Source of the DNA: Lepus europaeus
Taxonomy: Eukaryota > Chordata > Mammalia > Lagomorpha > Leporidae
Direction of reading: 5' to 3'
Length of the DNA stretch: 64,000 nucleotides
Assembly: GCF_033115175.1 (NCBI RefSeq)
Contig: NC_084850.1
Span: 102,673,439-102,737,438, forward strand
The notes beneath the pieces were generated by a model that was given only the letters and a program-made list of their open reading frames with translations, was not told the origin of the DNA and did no database searches. The position numbers and the translations under genes are program-made. How positions within the stretch are numbered: position 1 is the first letter of the stretch; every line of letters starts with the position of its first letter. Below are positions 32,336 to 44,168 of this stretch, piece by piece.

Positions 32336-33338
32336 GAGTGTATGTTCTGAGCAAGATAAACTACTATTTGCTTCAGTCATTGGGAGCAGATTTTCTGCTA
32401 CGTACAACAAACAGATTTCTAGTAATCCTGCTGAGTTCCAGTTAAGTGATCAGTGTTCCCATGTATCTTGGAGGCAAACATTCACAGCTTCCATGGGAAG
32501 AGGGGTGACGTCTGTAGCAGGGACTCCTAAGATCTGTTGTAGGTAAGCCCTAAAGAGGGGGGTTTGTACAGACACAAGGGCAACAGAGCCTGGGTCTTTC
32601 TCATGGCTTTCTGCCCCTCTTGCTTTAAGAGAAAGATGTCTAGTTATACCCCTGGTAGTCAACACATCCACGAAGGCTCCCCAGGGGCTGTTCGACCTTG
32701 CCTGTCATCAAATCACCGATTGGTGCAGTGCAGTGGAAGCTCTGGATGGAAGCCCGAATCTGGAAGATGCTAAAAAAATGCAATACCTACACTTTGTTTA
32801 ATGTCGTGAGACAGGAGCAGGCAGCAGAAGGGACAAACCTGAACTGTTACTAAAATCTTAAAGGAGTATCTTGAAGCTGGTAATAGCCTCTTTAAAACAT
32901 CTTGCTAATAAAAGGGCATCCTCGCTAGCATTTGCTTAAATATTTTCCAATGACTTAAAGATAATTAAAAATGAATCTGGAGGTTTCCCAAGGCTTTGTT
33001 TAAATGACTCACATTTAGTGGAATCTCATTGTGTATAATGAGAAACATAAAACAAAACTACAAGTGCCTAGCAATGACTTTGCTTCTGTTCTAGAGAATC
33101 TGAATGAAGACCATATTTTGCAGTTGAGCCAGGAGGGGTTTTTGGTCTTTGGAAATACAATAAAAAATAAACAGCTCTAATTAGGGGATGATAAAGTAGA
33201 TGACAAAAACAAATCCTTTACATTTAAAAGTGTGATTTATTTAATTTAGAACATGTTACAGGGGTCTTATCGCATTAAATGTGTATAGGATATTTAAATC
33301 CATTCAGTTTTCTTGGACCGCACTGAATTTGAACAATC
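32336..33338. other. Unique-looking non-coding flank
   Basis: About 1 kb without C-SINE or L1, the longest such stretch in the left flank after 28 kb. No coding evidence. It could include conserved non-coding sequence. Confidence 0.55.
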
Positions 33339-33454
33339 TGAGGGTACTTTTAAAAGTTCATGGAAAATAGACTTAAAAGATAATTGTAATGTGCAGAAAA
33401 ATTTAAAATCCATGCATAGGCGTTTTTCATAACACACATTTTACATAAACTTTA

Positions 33455-33752
33455 AAAAATAATTTATTAGAGAGAGAGAGAGAGATTATCAGCCACTAGT
33501 TCACTCACCAAATGCTTGCAATCAATGACCAAGGCTGGGGCAGGGTCAAAGCCAGGAGCCAGGAGCAAAATCCAGTCTCTCATGTGTGTAGCAGGAACAA
33601 AATTACTTGAGCCATGACCATTCCTCCTAGAATCTGCATTAGCAAGAACCTGGAGACAGGAACCAGAGTGGGAAGTTGAGCACAGGTACTGCAAATGTGG
33701 CATGTGGGCACCTTAACTGGTGTCTTAATCATTAGGCTAAACATTTCCCCTC
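33455..33752 (-). mobile_element. Old C-SINE, reversed
   Basis: AAAATAATTTATTAGAGAG tail, AGTTCACTCACCAAATGC, GGTGTCTTAATCATTAGGCTAAAC head. Confidence 0.8.
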
Positions 33753-33828
33753 CATGAACTAACTGTTTGAAGACTCCATCTATGCAAAGATTTCAAAATT
33801 TTTTGCATCAAAAATTTTATCTTTTAGA

Positions 33829-34138
33829 GGCCAGCATTGTGGCATAGCGGGTTTAAGCTGCAACCTGCAACATTGGCATCCCCTACGGGCATTGGTTCAA
33901 GTCCCGGCTGTTCTACTTCCGATCCAGTTCTCTGATAGTACATCTGGGAAAGCAAGTGTTTGGGCCCCTGACACCCATGCCTAAGGCCCAGATGAAGCTC
34001 CTGGCTTTGGCCTGGCCTGTCCCTGGCCTTCCCATTTAGGAAGTGAATAAACAGATGGAAGATCTCTCTGTTCCTCTCTCTGTGTCTCTAAATTTACCTT
34101 TCACATAAATAAATAAATAAGTAAACAAATCTTTTAAA
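33829..34138 (+). mobile_element. C-SINE
   Basis: GAGGCCAGCATTGTGGCATAG head, GGTTCAAGTCCCGG B box, ATAAATAAATAAATAAG tail. A short flanking repeat ATCTTTTA is present on both sides, but it is also host inverted-repeat sequence. Confidence 0.9.
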
Positions 34139-34184
34139 ATGATCTTTTAATTCCATTTCCCTCAAACTTTTTGAAGTCTCATTG

Positions 34185-34469
34185 TACATATCTTTTTGGT
34201 ATTCTGGTTAATCCTGAGTAAATTAGTAACTCTCCAGCTTATTGGTGGAAACCCACCACAGGGCTCTTTTAGGACACCTGGTTTTCAATTCTAGGAAGAC
34301 AGGCCCCTAACCTTGATGTTGCCGTTGATGCCTACATGTTTCATAGTATGGCGTGGGTGTGCCTGCACTTGAGGTTTCGCTTCTCCTCACTTGCCACATC
34401 CTGCCACATTTCAGGGTAACTGAACTCAGGACATAGCTCTCAGGGACTTCCTAAGGCCCTAACCACCTC
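34185..34469. other. Non-coding flank
   Basis: Nothing recognised. Confidence 0.5.
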
Positions 34470-34783
34470 CTTAAACTAATATAAAACTGGAGAATGTCCA
34501 AAAGTTACCAAAGTGTTTGTTTTATGATAGAGAGGACTTATTTAAATTGGCACGCAGTAGCATTTTTTTTAGCTTATACTTCTATGAACTTAACACATAT
34601 ACAGATTCGCAGAACCAGCAGCACCATCAGGAGACCTCAAAACTGCCCTTGTGCTGCTCCTTTATTGTTAGGCCCTCCTCTTCTCACCAACCCTGAGAAG
34701 GTACTGATATGTTCTCAATAATTATAGTCTTGTCTTCTCAACAACACCATAAAAATGGCATCACATGATCCATGACTTAGTGT

Positions 34784-35397
34784 TTTTTTTAAAAAAATAA
34801 TTCATTTGCAGGGCATGTGTTGTTGTGCAGCAGGTTAAATTGCTACCTGTGATGCTCACATCCCACATTGGAGTGCCTAGTTTGAGTCCTGGCTACTCTG
34901 CTTCCAATCCAGCTCCCGACTAATGTGAGTCCTGGGAGCCAGAAGATGATGGCTCAAGAGTTTGGGTCCCTGCCACCCACATGGGAGACCCAGATGGAGT
35001 TCCTGGCTCCTGGCTCAGCCCTGGCTGTTGTGGGCATTTGAGGAGTGAATCAGTGGACAGATGATCTCTCTGTTCTTCTCTTTGTTTCACTCACTCTGCC
35101 TTTCAAATAAATAAAAATAAACAAATAAACATTTAAAGTTCCCATCCTCTGGTTCATTCCCCAAATACCCATAATGGGTAGGTCTGGGCTGGGGCTGAAG
35201 CGCAGAGCCAGGAACTGAATCCAGGTCTCTCAGTAGCAGGAACTCAACCACTTAAGCAATCACCATTGCTTCTCAGGGTTTTCATTAACAGGCAGCTGGA
35301 GTTAAGAGTCGAAGGGGGTGTGGAATCCAAGTACGCCTATGTGGGAAACAGGTGTCCTAACCAGCAGCTTAACTGCTGGGCCAAATGCCTGGCCCTG
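34784..35397 (-). mobile_element. Old C-SINE (reversed) with a forward C-SINE inside
   Basis: AAAAATAATTCATTTG at the left looks like the reversed tail. From 35142 it continues CCATCCTCTGGTTCATTCCCC to TTAACTGCTGGGCCAAATGCC head. Confidence 0.75.
34808..35140 (+). mobile_element. Old C-SINE nested in a reversed old C-SINE
   Basis: GGGCATGTGTTGTTGTGCAG head, AGTTTGAGTCCTGG B box, CTGCCTTTCAAATAAATAAAAATAAAC tail. Confidence 0.85.
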
Positions 35398-35989
35398 CAG
35401 CATTTGAGACTCATTTCCACTCTGCATAATGCACTTGAGATTCAGTCAGGTTATTAGGTATATCAGTTGTTCTTCCATTGTGTGGCCATACATAGTTTAT
35501 CAATCACCCACTGAAAGACATTGGGTTGTTTCTAGTTTTGGGGGTATTATCAATAAAGCTGCTATTAACATCCATGTACGGACTTTTGTATGAACATATG
35601 TTTTCATTTTTCTTGGATACATACCTAGGAGTGGGATTGCTTGCTCTAACGAGTAAATGCAAGGTAGCTTCCTAAGAAGCTGCCAAGCTGTTTTCCAGGG
35701 TGGCTGACCATGTTGCTATTCCTTTGGTCATGTATGAGAGTTCCATCTGCTCCTCATTCTCACCTTCTCTTGGTGTGGTCAGTACTTTTCATTTAGTTAC
35801 TCTAGTATTTCTAAGCTAATCTAATGAGTGATGACCATGGCATTAATTCTTATTCCCTAATGGATGTACATCATTATATAATAACTTTGCAAAGTGTCAG
35901 TTCAGGCCTTCAGCCCATTTTTCAACTGTTTTTTATTGTTAAGTTTGGAGTTTTTTTTGTTTTTTAAAGTTTACTATTCAAAATAAGTT

Positions 35990-36275
35990 TATTTTTCATT
36001 TGTTTGAAAGGCGTAAGGAGCGAGAGAGAGAGAGAAACTTTTATCTGCTGGTTCACTCCTCAAATGTCTACAATAGTCAGGGTTGGGTCAGGCTGAAGCC
36101 AGAAGCCAGAAACTCCAGCCAGGTCTCCCATGTGGGTGGCAGGGACCCAAGCACTTGAGCCATCATTCGTTGCCACCCAGGATTCATTAGTAGGAAACTG
36201 GATCAGAATCCTGATATGGGATGCAAGTATCCCAAGTGGTGGCTTAACCCACTTCCCAACAATGCCTGCCCCAGA
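35990..36275 (-). mobile_element. Old C-SINE, reversed, inside L1
   Basis: TTATTTTTCATTTGTTTGAAAGGCG tail, CACTCCTCAAATGTC, TGGGTGGCAGGGACCC, TTAACCCACTTCCCAACAATGCC head. Confidence 0.85.
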
Positions 36276-37654
36276 CATTTTATATATATTATGGGTACAA
36301 GTCCTTTGCTGGATATGTTTGGCAAATATTTTCTCCAAATTTGTGCCTTCTCTTTATATTCTCTTAAAAATGTCTTTTGTAGAGCAAAATCTTTTAAATT
36401 TGATGTAGTCCAATTATCTAATTTTTCATATAGGATTATGCTTTTGGTATCATGCCTGAGCCCTCTGCTTAGCCTCAGGTCAGGAAAGATTTCTCCTGTT
36501 TTCCTCTAGAAGTTTTACATGTTACATTTAGATCTATAATCTGTTTAAATTAATTTTTTTGTACGAGGTATAAGGTTTAGTTCAAGGCTCATTACTCTTG
36601 CTTATGGTTGTACAATTATTCTAAACCACTTTGTTGAAAAGAATGTACTTTCTTCATTGAATTGCTTTTGCCCTTTTGTTAAAAATCAGTTATGTGTGTA
36701 GACCTATTTCTGGACTCTATTCTGTTACATTGATCTATATATCTTATGTCACCAATCCCATATTGCTTTGAATTGTTTATTATTTATTACTACATATATA
36801 GTGGTTTAATAGAATGTCTTAAATTAGGTAATGTTTTATTCTTTTTCAAAATTGTTTTGGCTATATTAGTTACGTTGGCTTTCCTAGTAATTTTAGATTT
36901 CCTTGTTTATATTTACCAAAAATTCTCCAGGGATTTGTATTGGAATTACATTAAATCTGTACATCAATTTGGAGAGAATGGACATCTTTTCTATGTTTAA
37001 TCTTTCAATCTATGAACATGGCACGTCTCTCCATTCATTTAGGTCTCCTTTGGTTTCTGTCATTGATGTAATTGTAAGTATGGATATGTGTGTGTGCGCA
37101 CACATATTCTGTTGAACATGTTTTGTTAAATTTATATCTAAGTCTTTCCTCTTTTTCCTGCTATAGCAAATTATATATTTTAGGAGTTTTCATCTCCAAT
37201 TGCACATTATGTATGTCTAGAAATATATAAATGGTTTTGTGTGCTGCCTTTGTATCCTGAGACTGCTCAAAGCACTTATTGGGTTTTAGGATTTTATAGA
37301 TACCATAGTCTATAAGTCTATATCAATAGATTATCATGTTGTCTGTGAATAGGAGAAATTTTCTAATATTATATCCTTTGAGATCTCCTCTATTTTCCTT
37401 CCTTTTCTTTTTGCTCTGCTTTTTGTTCCTCTGTTTCCAACAGTATTCCATTTAAATTTACATATTGTGATTTTTGCCAGATCTGTGTGCCTTTTGTTTC
37501 TTTTTTCTGCCTTGTCCTGTCTAGGAGTTTCAACAGAATATTGAATATGAGTGGTAGTAGTGCCCCTTCTTGCGCTTTTCCTGATTTTAGGGGGAAAGAA
37601 TTTAGTCTTTTACCCTAAGATTAAAGATGGCTGTAATTTTGTTTGGTACATGAT

Positions 37655-37993
37655 TTTTTTTTAAAGATTTATTTTATTTATTTGAAAGACAGAGTTACAG
37701 AGAGAGGTAGAGACACAGAGAGAGAGAGGTCTTCCATGCGCTGGTTCACCCCCTCCCCAAGATGGCTGCAATGGCTGGAACTGTGCTGATCTGAAGCCAA
37801 GAGCCAGGAGCTTGCTCCAGGTCTCCCATGTGGATACAGGGGCCTAAGGACTTGGGCCATCTTCTACTGCTTTCCCAGGCCATAGCAGAGAGCTGGATCG
37901 GAAGAGGAGCAGCCAGGACTAAAACCGGCGCCCACATGGGATGCCGGCACTTCAGGCCAGGGCTTTAACCTGCTGTACAATAGCGCCAGCCCC
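37655..37993 (-). mobile_element. C-SINE, reversed, inside L1, 11-bp target duplication
   Basis: T-run, AAAGATTTATTTTATTTATTTG tail, CCTGCTGTACAATAGCGCCAGCC head. Flanked by TGGTACATGAT at 37644-37654 and 37994-38004. Confidence 0.93.
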
Positions 37994-39440
37994 TGGTACA
38001 TGATCTTTACCTTTCCTGTTTTGCTGAAAGCTATTACCACACATGATTGTTGGATTTCGTCTAATGCTGTTTCTTCATCAACAAATATGATCATGTGAAT
38101 TTTCTTAAGATAGTTGATATGGTGAATTATCATTGATGGGTTTTCTTATATTGAACCAGCCTTGCAACCCCAGGATAAACACCACTTGGTCATGGTGAAT
38201 ACTTGTTTTTATAACGTTCTTAGATACAATTTTATTGAGGATTTTTGTGTCTAAGTCCAGGAGAGACATTGGTCTGTAGCTTTCTTTTCTTCACCTGTCT
38301 GGTTTTTCATCAGGCTCAAGTTGACTTCATGAAAGAAGATGGGAAGTGTTTACTTCTCTTAAACTTTCTAGAAGATACTGTGTTGTATCTATGTTCTTCC
38401 TTCACCTTGAAAGTTCTCTTTGCTGACTATGCTACTTTGGGTTGAGAGTTCTTTCCACATGTTAAAAATGAGATGTACTTCTTTATTCCCTCCTTAGCTT
38501 CTGATGAGCGATCCATAATCATTTGAATTGTCTCAAATATAGTGTGTCATTTTTACCTTTCTGCTTTAAAGACATTTTCTTGTCAGCAGTTTGAATATAA
38601 TACTCGTATGCCTGGACATTGATTCTTTTGGGTCATCCTGTTTGGTGAGGCTCTTTAATCTACAGGTTCATTTTTTTTTTTTTTGCTAAATTTATACTGT
38701 TTTCAATTACTATAACCTTTACTTTTTTTTTTTTTGAATCACATTCTTTCGCCTCTCCCTCTGAAACTCCAAAGGCACAAAGATAAGATCTTTTGTTATT
38801 ATCCTACAGGTCTTGTGGCTCTTAATGTATTTCTCAATTTTCCTTCTCTGCTCAGATTGGATAATTACTATGGGTATATCTTTAAATTTCCTGACTCCAT
38901 TCTGCTATTGTAACCATCTAGTAACTTTAAAACTTTTGGTTATTGTATTTCTCAGTTTTAAAATTTCAAGTTGGATCTTTTATGTCTTACTTCTTTGCTT
39001 AGATGTTTGGCATTTGTTTAAAGATTATTTGTCTTGTTGGAGTATTTTATAATAGCTGCTTTAAAGTCTTTTTCAGACAATTCCAACAGCTGTGTCATCT
39101 CAGCTTTTTCCCACTCGAGTTAAGATTTTCATGGTTATTTAAGTGCTGAATAATTTTGGGTTGTAACTTGAACATTTTGAATATTATGTTACAGGACTTT
39201 GTTTCAATCCTTTAGGGAGAATATTTACAATTTTGCTTACTTGTAATCGACATGATTAGGTTTAGAGCATGCGTTCTGATCTCCCTTTTGTGGATCATGG
39301 CTCTAAAGCCCAGATAATTTTCATAACTTTTGTAGTGCCATTCTGATCTGTCTCATATGTGTTTTATCCAGGGACTAGTCTACAACCTGAGTGGTGATCT
39401 GTTTCTTAGTTTAATTTTCACAATCTGTGATATACTGTTT

Positions 39441-39600
39441 AGGATCAGATCTATGTGTGGGTGAGGGTGAGCCTAGGATTGAATTCTTTGTACCTGGTTT
39501 TGACCTTGACTGTTGCAGGCATTTGGGGGAGTGAACCAGCACACAGGAGTTCCTCCCTCATACCCTTTCAAATTCCATCTCTCTCTCTCTCTCTCAGCTG
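39441..39600 (+). mobile_element. 3' fragment of an old C-SINE
   Basis: TTGTACCTGGTTTTGACC, TGTTGCAGGCATTTGGGGGAGTGAACCAGC and a CT tract. Head and normal tail missing. Confidence 0.55.
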
Positions 39601-40089
39601 CCACCGTGGGACTGCTTACTGGCTAAGGTGTGTGACAATGGAGAAAAGAAAAAGAAAAATAGTGTATTTTTCATACCTTCTCAGAGTATTCAGAGACCTA
39701 ATTCCTGTTCTTCCTGGAACATTCTCTGTCCATGTCTATGCCCCCTTCTGGGTTTTGGGCTCTGCCTTGAGTTCAGTTCACTGGAGACTGGAGGGCAAAA
39801 AATGGTAAACTTACTGCAGTTCAGTTTTACTTCCAATTCTGGTGCTCTTACTCAATATAACCAGTACAGTTTACTTTTTAGAGCCATTAAATAGCTGTTC
39901 CATGCGTTCTGTTCAGGTTTAACAGCTACATTCAGACAGAGAGAATGGGTTGAGTGTGATTATTCTCTGTTAACTGAAATCAGAAGCTCTGCATTGCATA
40001 GGTTAGTGTTCATATATAAACATGTATACACAATGGAAGTTTTCTTTGGTGTGTATTTGTGCATAGTTGGGGACTAGTCTTTTCATACT

Positions 40090-40690
40090 CTACCTGAGGC
40101 AACTGCTTGATACAGTAAAGACTATTGTGGTTATTTTTGTGGAACAAATTACTTTCCAACTTAGGAGCATCATATAACTTAAATCACCTTGTTTTCACAC
40201 AGTGTCATCTGTTACTTCGACTCAGCTAGGTGGTTTTTGTTTGGGGTTTCTCACGTGTTTATTTACAGTTGGATGGAGATTGGAAGGGAAACAATTTGAA
40301 GGCTCACTCATTCACGTGGGTGTCTTTTGAGCTGCAGAGACTGAAAAAGTTAGGTGTCTTGTGGTGTCTCCTTCTACTGCTCTATAGGTCCTCTCCATGG
40401 TTTCTCCAGTATGGCAGCTTCAAGGCAGCTAGCTTTCTTACATGGAAGCCCAGAACTCCAAAGTGAGTGGAGAGCGAGACAGTGAGAGGAATCCAGGCAG
40501 AAGCTAGACTGCTTTTGATGACCTAGCCTCACAAGTCACACAGTCTCCATTGCCACATTCTGTTCTTTGAGGCCATTGAAAAGTCCACAGAGGCTCAAAG
40601 GGACAGAACACAGATGCTACCTCTTGATGGAGATTCTGAGATGGGAAATATGGTGTGATCACTTTTTTGGGAAATACAATCTGACACAAG
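40090..40690 (-). mobile_element. Old LTR-like segment
   Basis: GGAACAAATTACTTTCCAAC, GACTCAGCTAGGTGG, TTCTCCAGTATGGCAGC, TTCTTACATGGAAGCCCAG, CAAGTCACACAGTCTCC and ACCTCTTGATGGAG. The order recalls an ancient ERVL/MaLR-class LTR in reverse. The sequence next to 13280-13420 appears to be a related piece. Confidence 0.45.
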
Positions 40691-40721
40691 TACTAAAAAA
40701 GTACACAAGTACTTTTTAAAA

Positions 40722-41130
40722 GACAAAGTCATTTATTTATTTGACTGGCATAGAGAGAGGGAGAGAGAGAGGGGGAGAGAGAGGGAGAGAGAGGGAGAGA
40801 GAGGGAGAGAGAGAGGGAGAGAGAGAGGGAGAGAGAGAGAGAGAGAGAGGTTTTCCATCAGTTGCTTCACTCCCCAAATGGCTGCAAAGGCTGGGTCTGG
40901 TCTGGGGCTAGAGCTAGTCCAGACCAAAGCCAGAAGCCTGGATCTCCATCCTGATCTCCTACATGGGTGACAGGGGTCCAAATGCTTGAGTCATCTTCCA
41001 CTGCTTTCCCAGGCACATCAGCAGGGAGATGGATTAGAAGTGGAGCAGCCAGGACTGGAATCCAGCACTCTGATATGAGATGCTGCATGACAAGCAGTGG
41101 CTTAACCAGCTGTACCACAATGCCCACCCC
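40722..41130 (-). mobile_element. Old C-SINE, reversed, with expanded GA/GGGAGA tract
   Basis: CATTTATTTATTTGACTGGC tail, then about 100 bases of GAGAGGGAGA-type repeat, TTGCTTCACTCCCCAAATGG and CAGCTGTACCACAATGCCCACC head. Confidence 0.88.
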
Positions 41131-41337
41131 CAAAATCTATACTTGTAATGTAGCTGCTGAGTTGTCTGTAGTGTGAGCTATACAGAGAAGTTATGCCCAA
41201 GACTTCTTGGAACCCAAGAAGGTGTGATATTATAATCAATACAGCCAGTTTAGACTAAACATGTATTTTTGTGAGTCTCCAGGAATTAGATAAAATTTTC
41301 TCATTGTTTTAGATCCTTCTCTGTAACTCTCAAGGTT

Positions 41338-41658
41338 TTCTTTAAAGATTTATTTATTTGTTTGAAAGGCAGAGTTACAGAGAGGGAGAAGCAGAGAGAG
41401 AAAGAGAGGTCTTTCATCCACTGATTCACTCCCCAGATGGCCACAACGGCCAGAGCTGCACCAATCCAAAGCCAGGAGTTTCTTCCAGGTCTCCCACATG
41501 GGTGCAGGGGCCCAAGGACTTGGGCCATCTTCCACTGCTTTCCCAGGCCATAACAGAGAGCTGGACTGGAAGAGGAGCAGCCAGGGCTTGAACCGGTGTG
41601 CATATGGGATGCCGGCAATGCAGGCGGCGGCTTTACCCACTATGCCACAGCACCAGTC
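41338..41658 (-). mobile_element. C-SINE, reversed
   Basis: AAAGATTTATTTATTTGTTTG tail, CACTCCCCAGATGGCC, GGCTTTACCCACTATGCC and ACAGCACCAGTC head. Confidence 0.92.
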
Positions 41659-41707
41659 ACCAGGTTTTTAATATTTACAAGTTCACTGTTATTTCACAGA
41701 ACTTCAA

Positions 41708-41760
41708 GGTATATGTGTGTGTATATGTATATACACACATATATATGTATATATATTTTC
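41708..41760 (+). repeat. Alternating purine-pyrimidine (GT/AT/AC) tract
   Basis: TATATGTGTGTGTATATG is followed by TATATACACACATATATATG. The two halves are complementary, so the tract is an imperfect inverted microsatellite. Confidence 0.85.
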
Positions 41761-42047
41761 TTTTTTTGCAGGGGCTGAGTGATAGCCTAGAAGCATTGGG
41801 AAAGATGCTAACTGAAAATTAGATGAAGCACCCTCCATGCTAAGCAGGTTTGGTGGGGAATTCACCTGGAAGGGAACCATGAAGGCTGCGGTGCTCAGCC
41901 TGGCTTTCCTACTTGATGCCATCTCTCGCCTCTTACTCTTTTTGGTTATCCTATTACTTTCTTCATCAAAAAATCCTCTCACAAATGCAAACCCCTCTAG
42001 GACAGAATATAGGAACGGTTGGTGGAGTGTTGAGAGTGATTCAATAA
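41761..42047. other. Non-coding flank
   Basis: Short accidental ORFs only. No repeat recognised. Confidence 0.5.
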
Positions 42048-42059
42048 ACACAAGCAGAG

Positions 42060-42390
42060 AGGAGTGGCGTTGTGGCATAGCAGGTAAAGCCGCTGCCTGC
42101 GACGCTGGCATCCCATAAGGGCACTGGTTTGAGTCCTGGCTGTTCCACTTCAGATCCAGCTTTCTGGGGAAAGCAGTGGAAGATGGCCCAAGTGCTTGGG
42201 CCCCTGCACCCACATGGGAAACCTGAATGAAGCTCCTGGCTCCTGGCTTCGGCCAGGCACAGCCCTGGCTGTTGAAGCCATTTGGGTAGTGAATCAGATA
42301 GAAGACCTCTCTTTCCCTCTCTCTCTCTCCTCCTCTCTTTGTAACTCTGCCAGTTAATTAAATAATCTTAAAACACACACACACACACAC
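42060..42390 (+). mobile_element. C-SINE whose tail has become a (CA)n microsatellite
   Basis: GAGGAGTGGCGTTGTGGC head, GGTTTGAGTCCTGG B box, right half, then TTAAAACACACAC... Flanked by ACACAAGCAGAG at 42048-42059 and 42391-42402. The CA run (about 42372-42394) fills the tail up to the duplication. Confidence 0.92.
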
Positions 42391-42488
42391 ACACAAGCAG
42401 AGTGTGAAGTATTGGGAACTCAGTGATTAAGTTGACCAATTATCTTTCTTGACTAGAGGAACAAGGTAGATTGAAAATTCAGGTTCTT

Positions 42489-42842
42489 GGCCGGCGCTGT
42501 GGCTTAACAGGCTAATCCTCTGCCTTGCGGCGCCGGCACACCGGGTTCTAGTCCCGGTTGGGGCGCTGGATTCTATTCCGGTTGCCTCTCTTCCAGGCCA
42601 GCTCTCTGCTATGGCCCGGGAATGCAGTGGAGGATGGCCTAGGTCCCTGGGTCCTGCACCCGCATGGGAGACCAGGAGAAGCGCCTGGCTCCTGGCTTCG
42701 GATCAGCGAGATGCGCCGGCCGCAGCGGCCATTGGAGGGTGAACCAACGGCAAAGGAAGACCTTTCTCTCTGTCTCTGTCTCTCTCTCACTATCCACTCT
42801 GCCTGTCAAAAAAAAAGAAAAAATAAAAAAAATTAAAAAAAA
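42489..42842 (+). mobile_element. Young C-SINE (A-run type), 16-bp target duplication
   Basis: GGCCGGCGCTGTGGCTTAAC head, GGTTCTAGTCCCGG B box, CTGCCTGTC plus an A-rich tail. Flanked by GAAAATTCAGGTTCTT at 42473-42488 and 42843-42858. Little diverged from the other A-run copies. Confidence 0.96.
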
Positions 42843-42995
42843 GAAAATTCAGGTTCTTGAGGATTTGTTCCAAGAGGCTTCATTCTCTCAAATCTGCTGT
42901 TCTGAGCTGGACTTGATCATAACAGTCACCCAAAGGTGCCCTGCTGAGCTACCAGGAGGTCCACTTACAAGGTTTTCAGGGTAGAACTGCAATAA

Positions 42996-43300
42996 GTGAG
43001 GCTGGCTTATGCCCTGGACTGAATTTGCCTATGCCAGAGCGGCCTAGGAGCCTTCAATCCAAGCAGAAGCAAAAGGCCTGCTCGTTTGCACAGTCCAGGT
43101 CCCACGCCAGGTGTTACCCCTCTGATAGGACAGAGGCTATAGTATTTTAGGGGAAAAGCCAGTAAGAGATGTTCAGGATGGCTTGCAGTAGCCCTGCTCA
43201 GGAGGGAGGGCTTGCTTAACGCGTCCTCAGCTTTAGACTCCACTCTTCTCACTGGGTCTGTGGAGCTCTCATCTCTCCCTGCTCTAAGGTAGGTGTGACG
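42996..43300 (+). repeat. Unidentified dispersed repeat, copy 1
   Basis: Shares ordered blocks with 53027-53335: GTGAGGCTGGC, CCTTCAATCC..G.AGAAGCAAAA, CCAGGTGTTACCCCTCTGATAGG, GGACAGAGGCT, TTTTAGGGG, TTGCTTAA, CTTTAGACTCCACT. Not C-SINE or L1. Lies about 0.9 kb upstream of the SLC9A7 ATG. Confidence 0.7.
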
Positions 43301-43659
43301 GGAATATCACAAGCCTGCCTCAGAACCACCTGCTGCTTATCTACCTGCTGCCTTTCCATAGCAAGTGGTCAGCTCCTTCCATTTCAACCCTCTTTCCCAA
43401 GGGGGTTAGCTGCACAGGCCAGAATAACAAGTTAAGTCTAGTCCTCAAGTGATGGAGGAGGTATTTCAACCCCCTCCTCCGATTCCAACCCCGGATCCGT
43501 CTTTCATCGAGTTAGCTCAGAGCAGAGGTTTGAATGAAGCCCAGCAGATTCTGGGGAGTCCCGAGGGTTGGACTCCACATGAACAAACAGGTGAAGAGCA
43601 TAACGTGGCTTTGTGACTCCTACTTCACCGGGAGGCTACACACCAGGCAGGGATCAAAT
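43301..43659. other. Proximal 5' flank of SLC9A7
   Basis: No repeat recognised. GC rises toward the CpG island. May hold proximal regulatory sequence; nothing specific can be read. Confidence 0.5.
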
Positions 43660-44168
43660 AGTTCGCCGCGGTGCCCAAGATAAAACTCCAGCCCGCCCAA
43701 AGAGCGAATCCAAGCTGATGCTCCTGCCAGGAGTGGGCGACCTCTGGCGTCCCGTTTGGGAAGCAGGGCGGCGATTGTCCAGAAACTGGCTCCGCGACCC
43801 CAGACTGGCCAGGTACGCAAGGGCTGGGTGAGGAGCGCTGAGAAGCAAAGGGCCGGCTGCAGGTCCCCCTCCCCCCCACCGGATCCGAGGGTGACAGCTG
43901 GCTGGGCCCTGGTGGCCCAGTCGTCGCGAGGCGCAGCGCGGCGGGGGGACGAACAGGTGCGCGGGCGGGGGGCGGTGCTTGGGGATCCTGCGCACTGCGC
44001 GCGCCCCTCCCCCGCGCGCGGCTCGCAGCGCAGCCCTGGCCCGGCGCTGGCAGGAGGAGGAGCTGCGGCGGCGGTGGCCACTCGGGCAGGTCGGCGGCGC
44101 TGCCGGAACCCGCCGACGGCGCGGGCTGCTGGTCCCTGCGCGGAGGAGGCGCGGGCGGCCCTGGGGCC

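Larger units (their letters stand above)
33339..34184. mobile_element. Small inverted-repeat DNA transposon, split by two C-SINEs
   Basis: Left end TGAGGGTACTTTTAAAAGTTCATGG and right end CTCAAACTTTTTGAAGTCTCA are inverted repeats. GACTTAAAAGATAA and GATCTTTTAATTCC follow inward, and AAATCCATGCATAGG occurs inside. Interrupted at 33455-33752 and 33829-34138. Confidence 0.75.
34470..39440 (-). mobile_element. Long L1 remnant, reversed, split by C-SINEs
   Basis: Reversed L1 3' UTR and much of ORF2: TTGTTCTTCCATTGTGTGGCC, CCACTGAAAGACATTGG, GGATACATACCTAGGAGTGGG, GATGTAGTCCAATTATC, GTACAATTATTCTAAACC, GTCTAGGAGTTTCAACAG, TGATATGGTGAATTATC, AACCCCAGGATAAACACCAC, TTTTGGGTCATCCTG. About 4 kb of L1 without an open frame. 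Interrupted at 34784-35397, 35990-36275 and 37655-37993. Confidence 0.9.

Noticed and set aside
34470-39440. Possible active L1 with intact ORF2
   Set aside because: The reading frame is broken throughout; only short ORFs of at most about 117 codons remain, and SINEs interrupt it.
1-43600. Possible RP2 or other neighbouring exons upstream of SLC9A7
   Set aside because: No second CpG island and no recognisable exon; the flank is repeats and unique non-coding sequence.
43985-44002. Consensus NRF1 site in the promoter
   Set aside because: TGCGCACTGCGCGC has the half-sites but one extra base between them, so it is not a proper consensus match.
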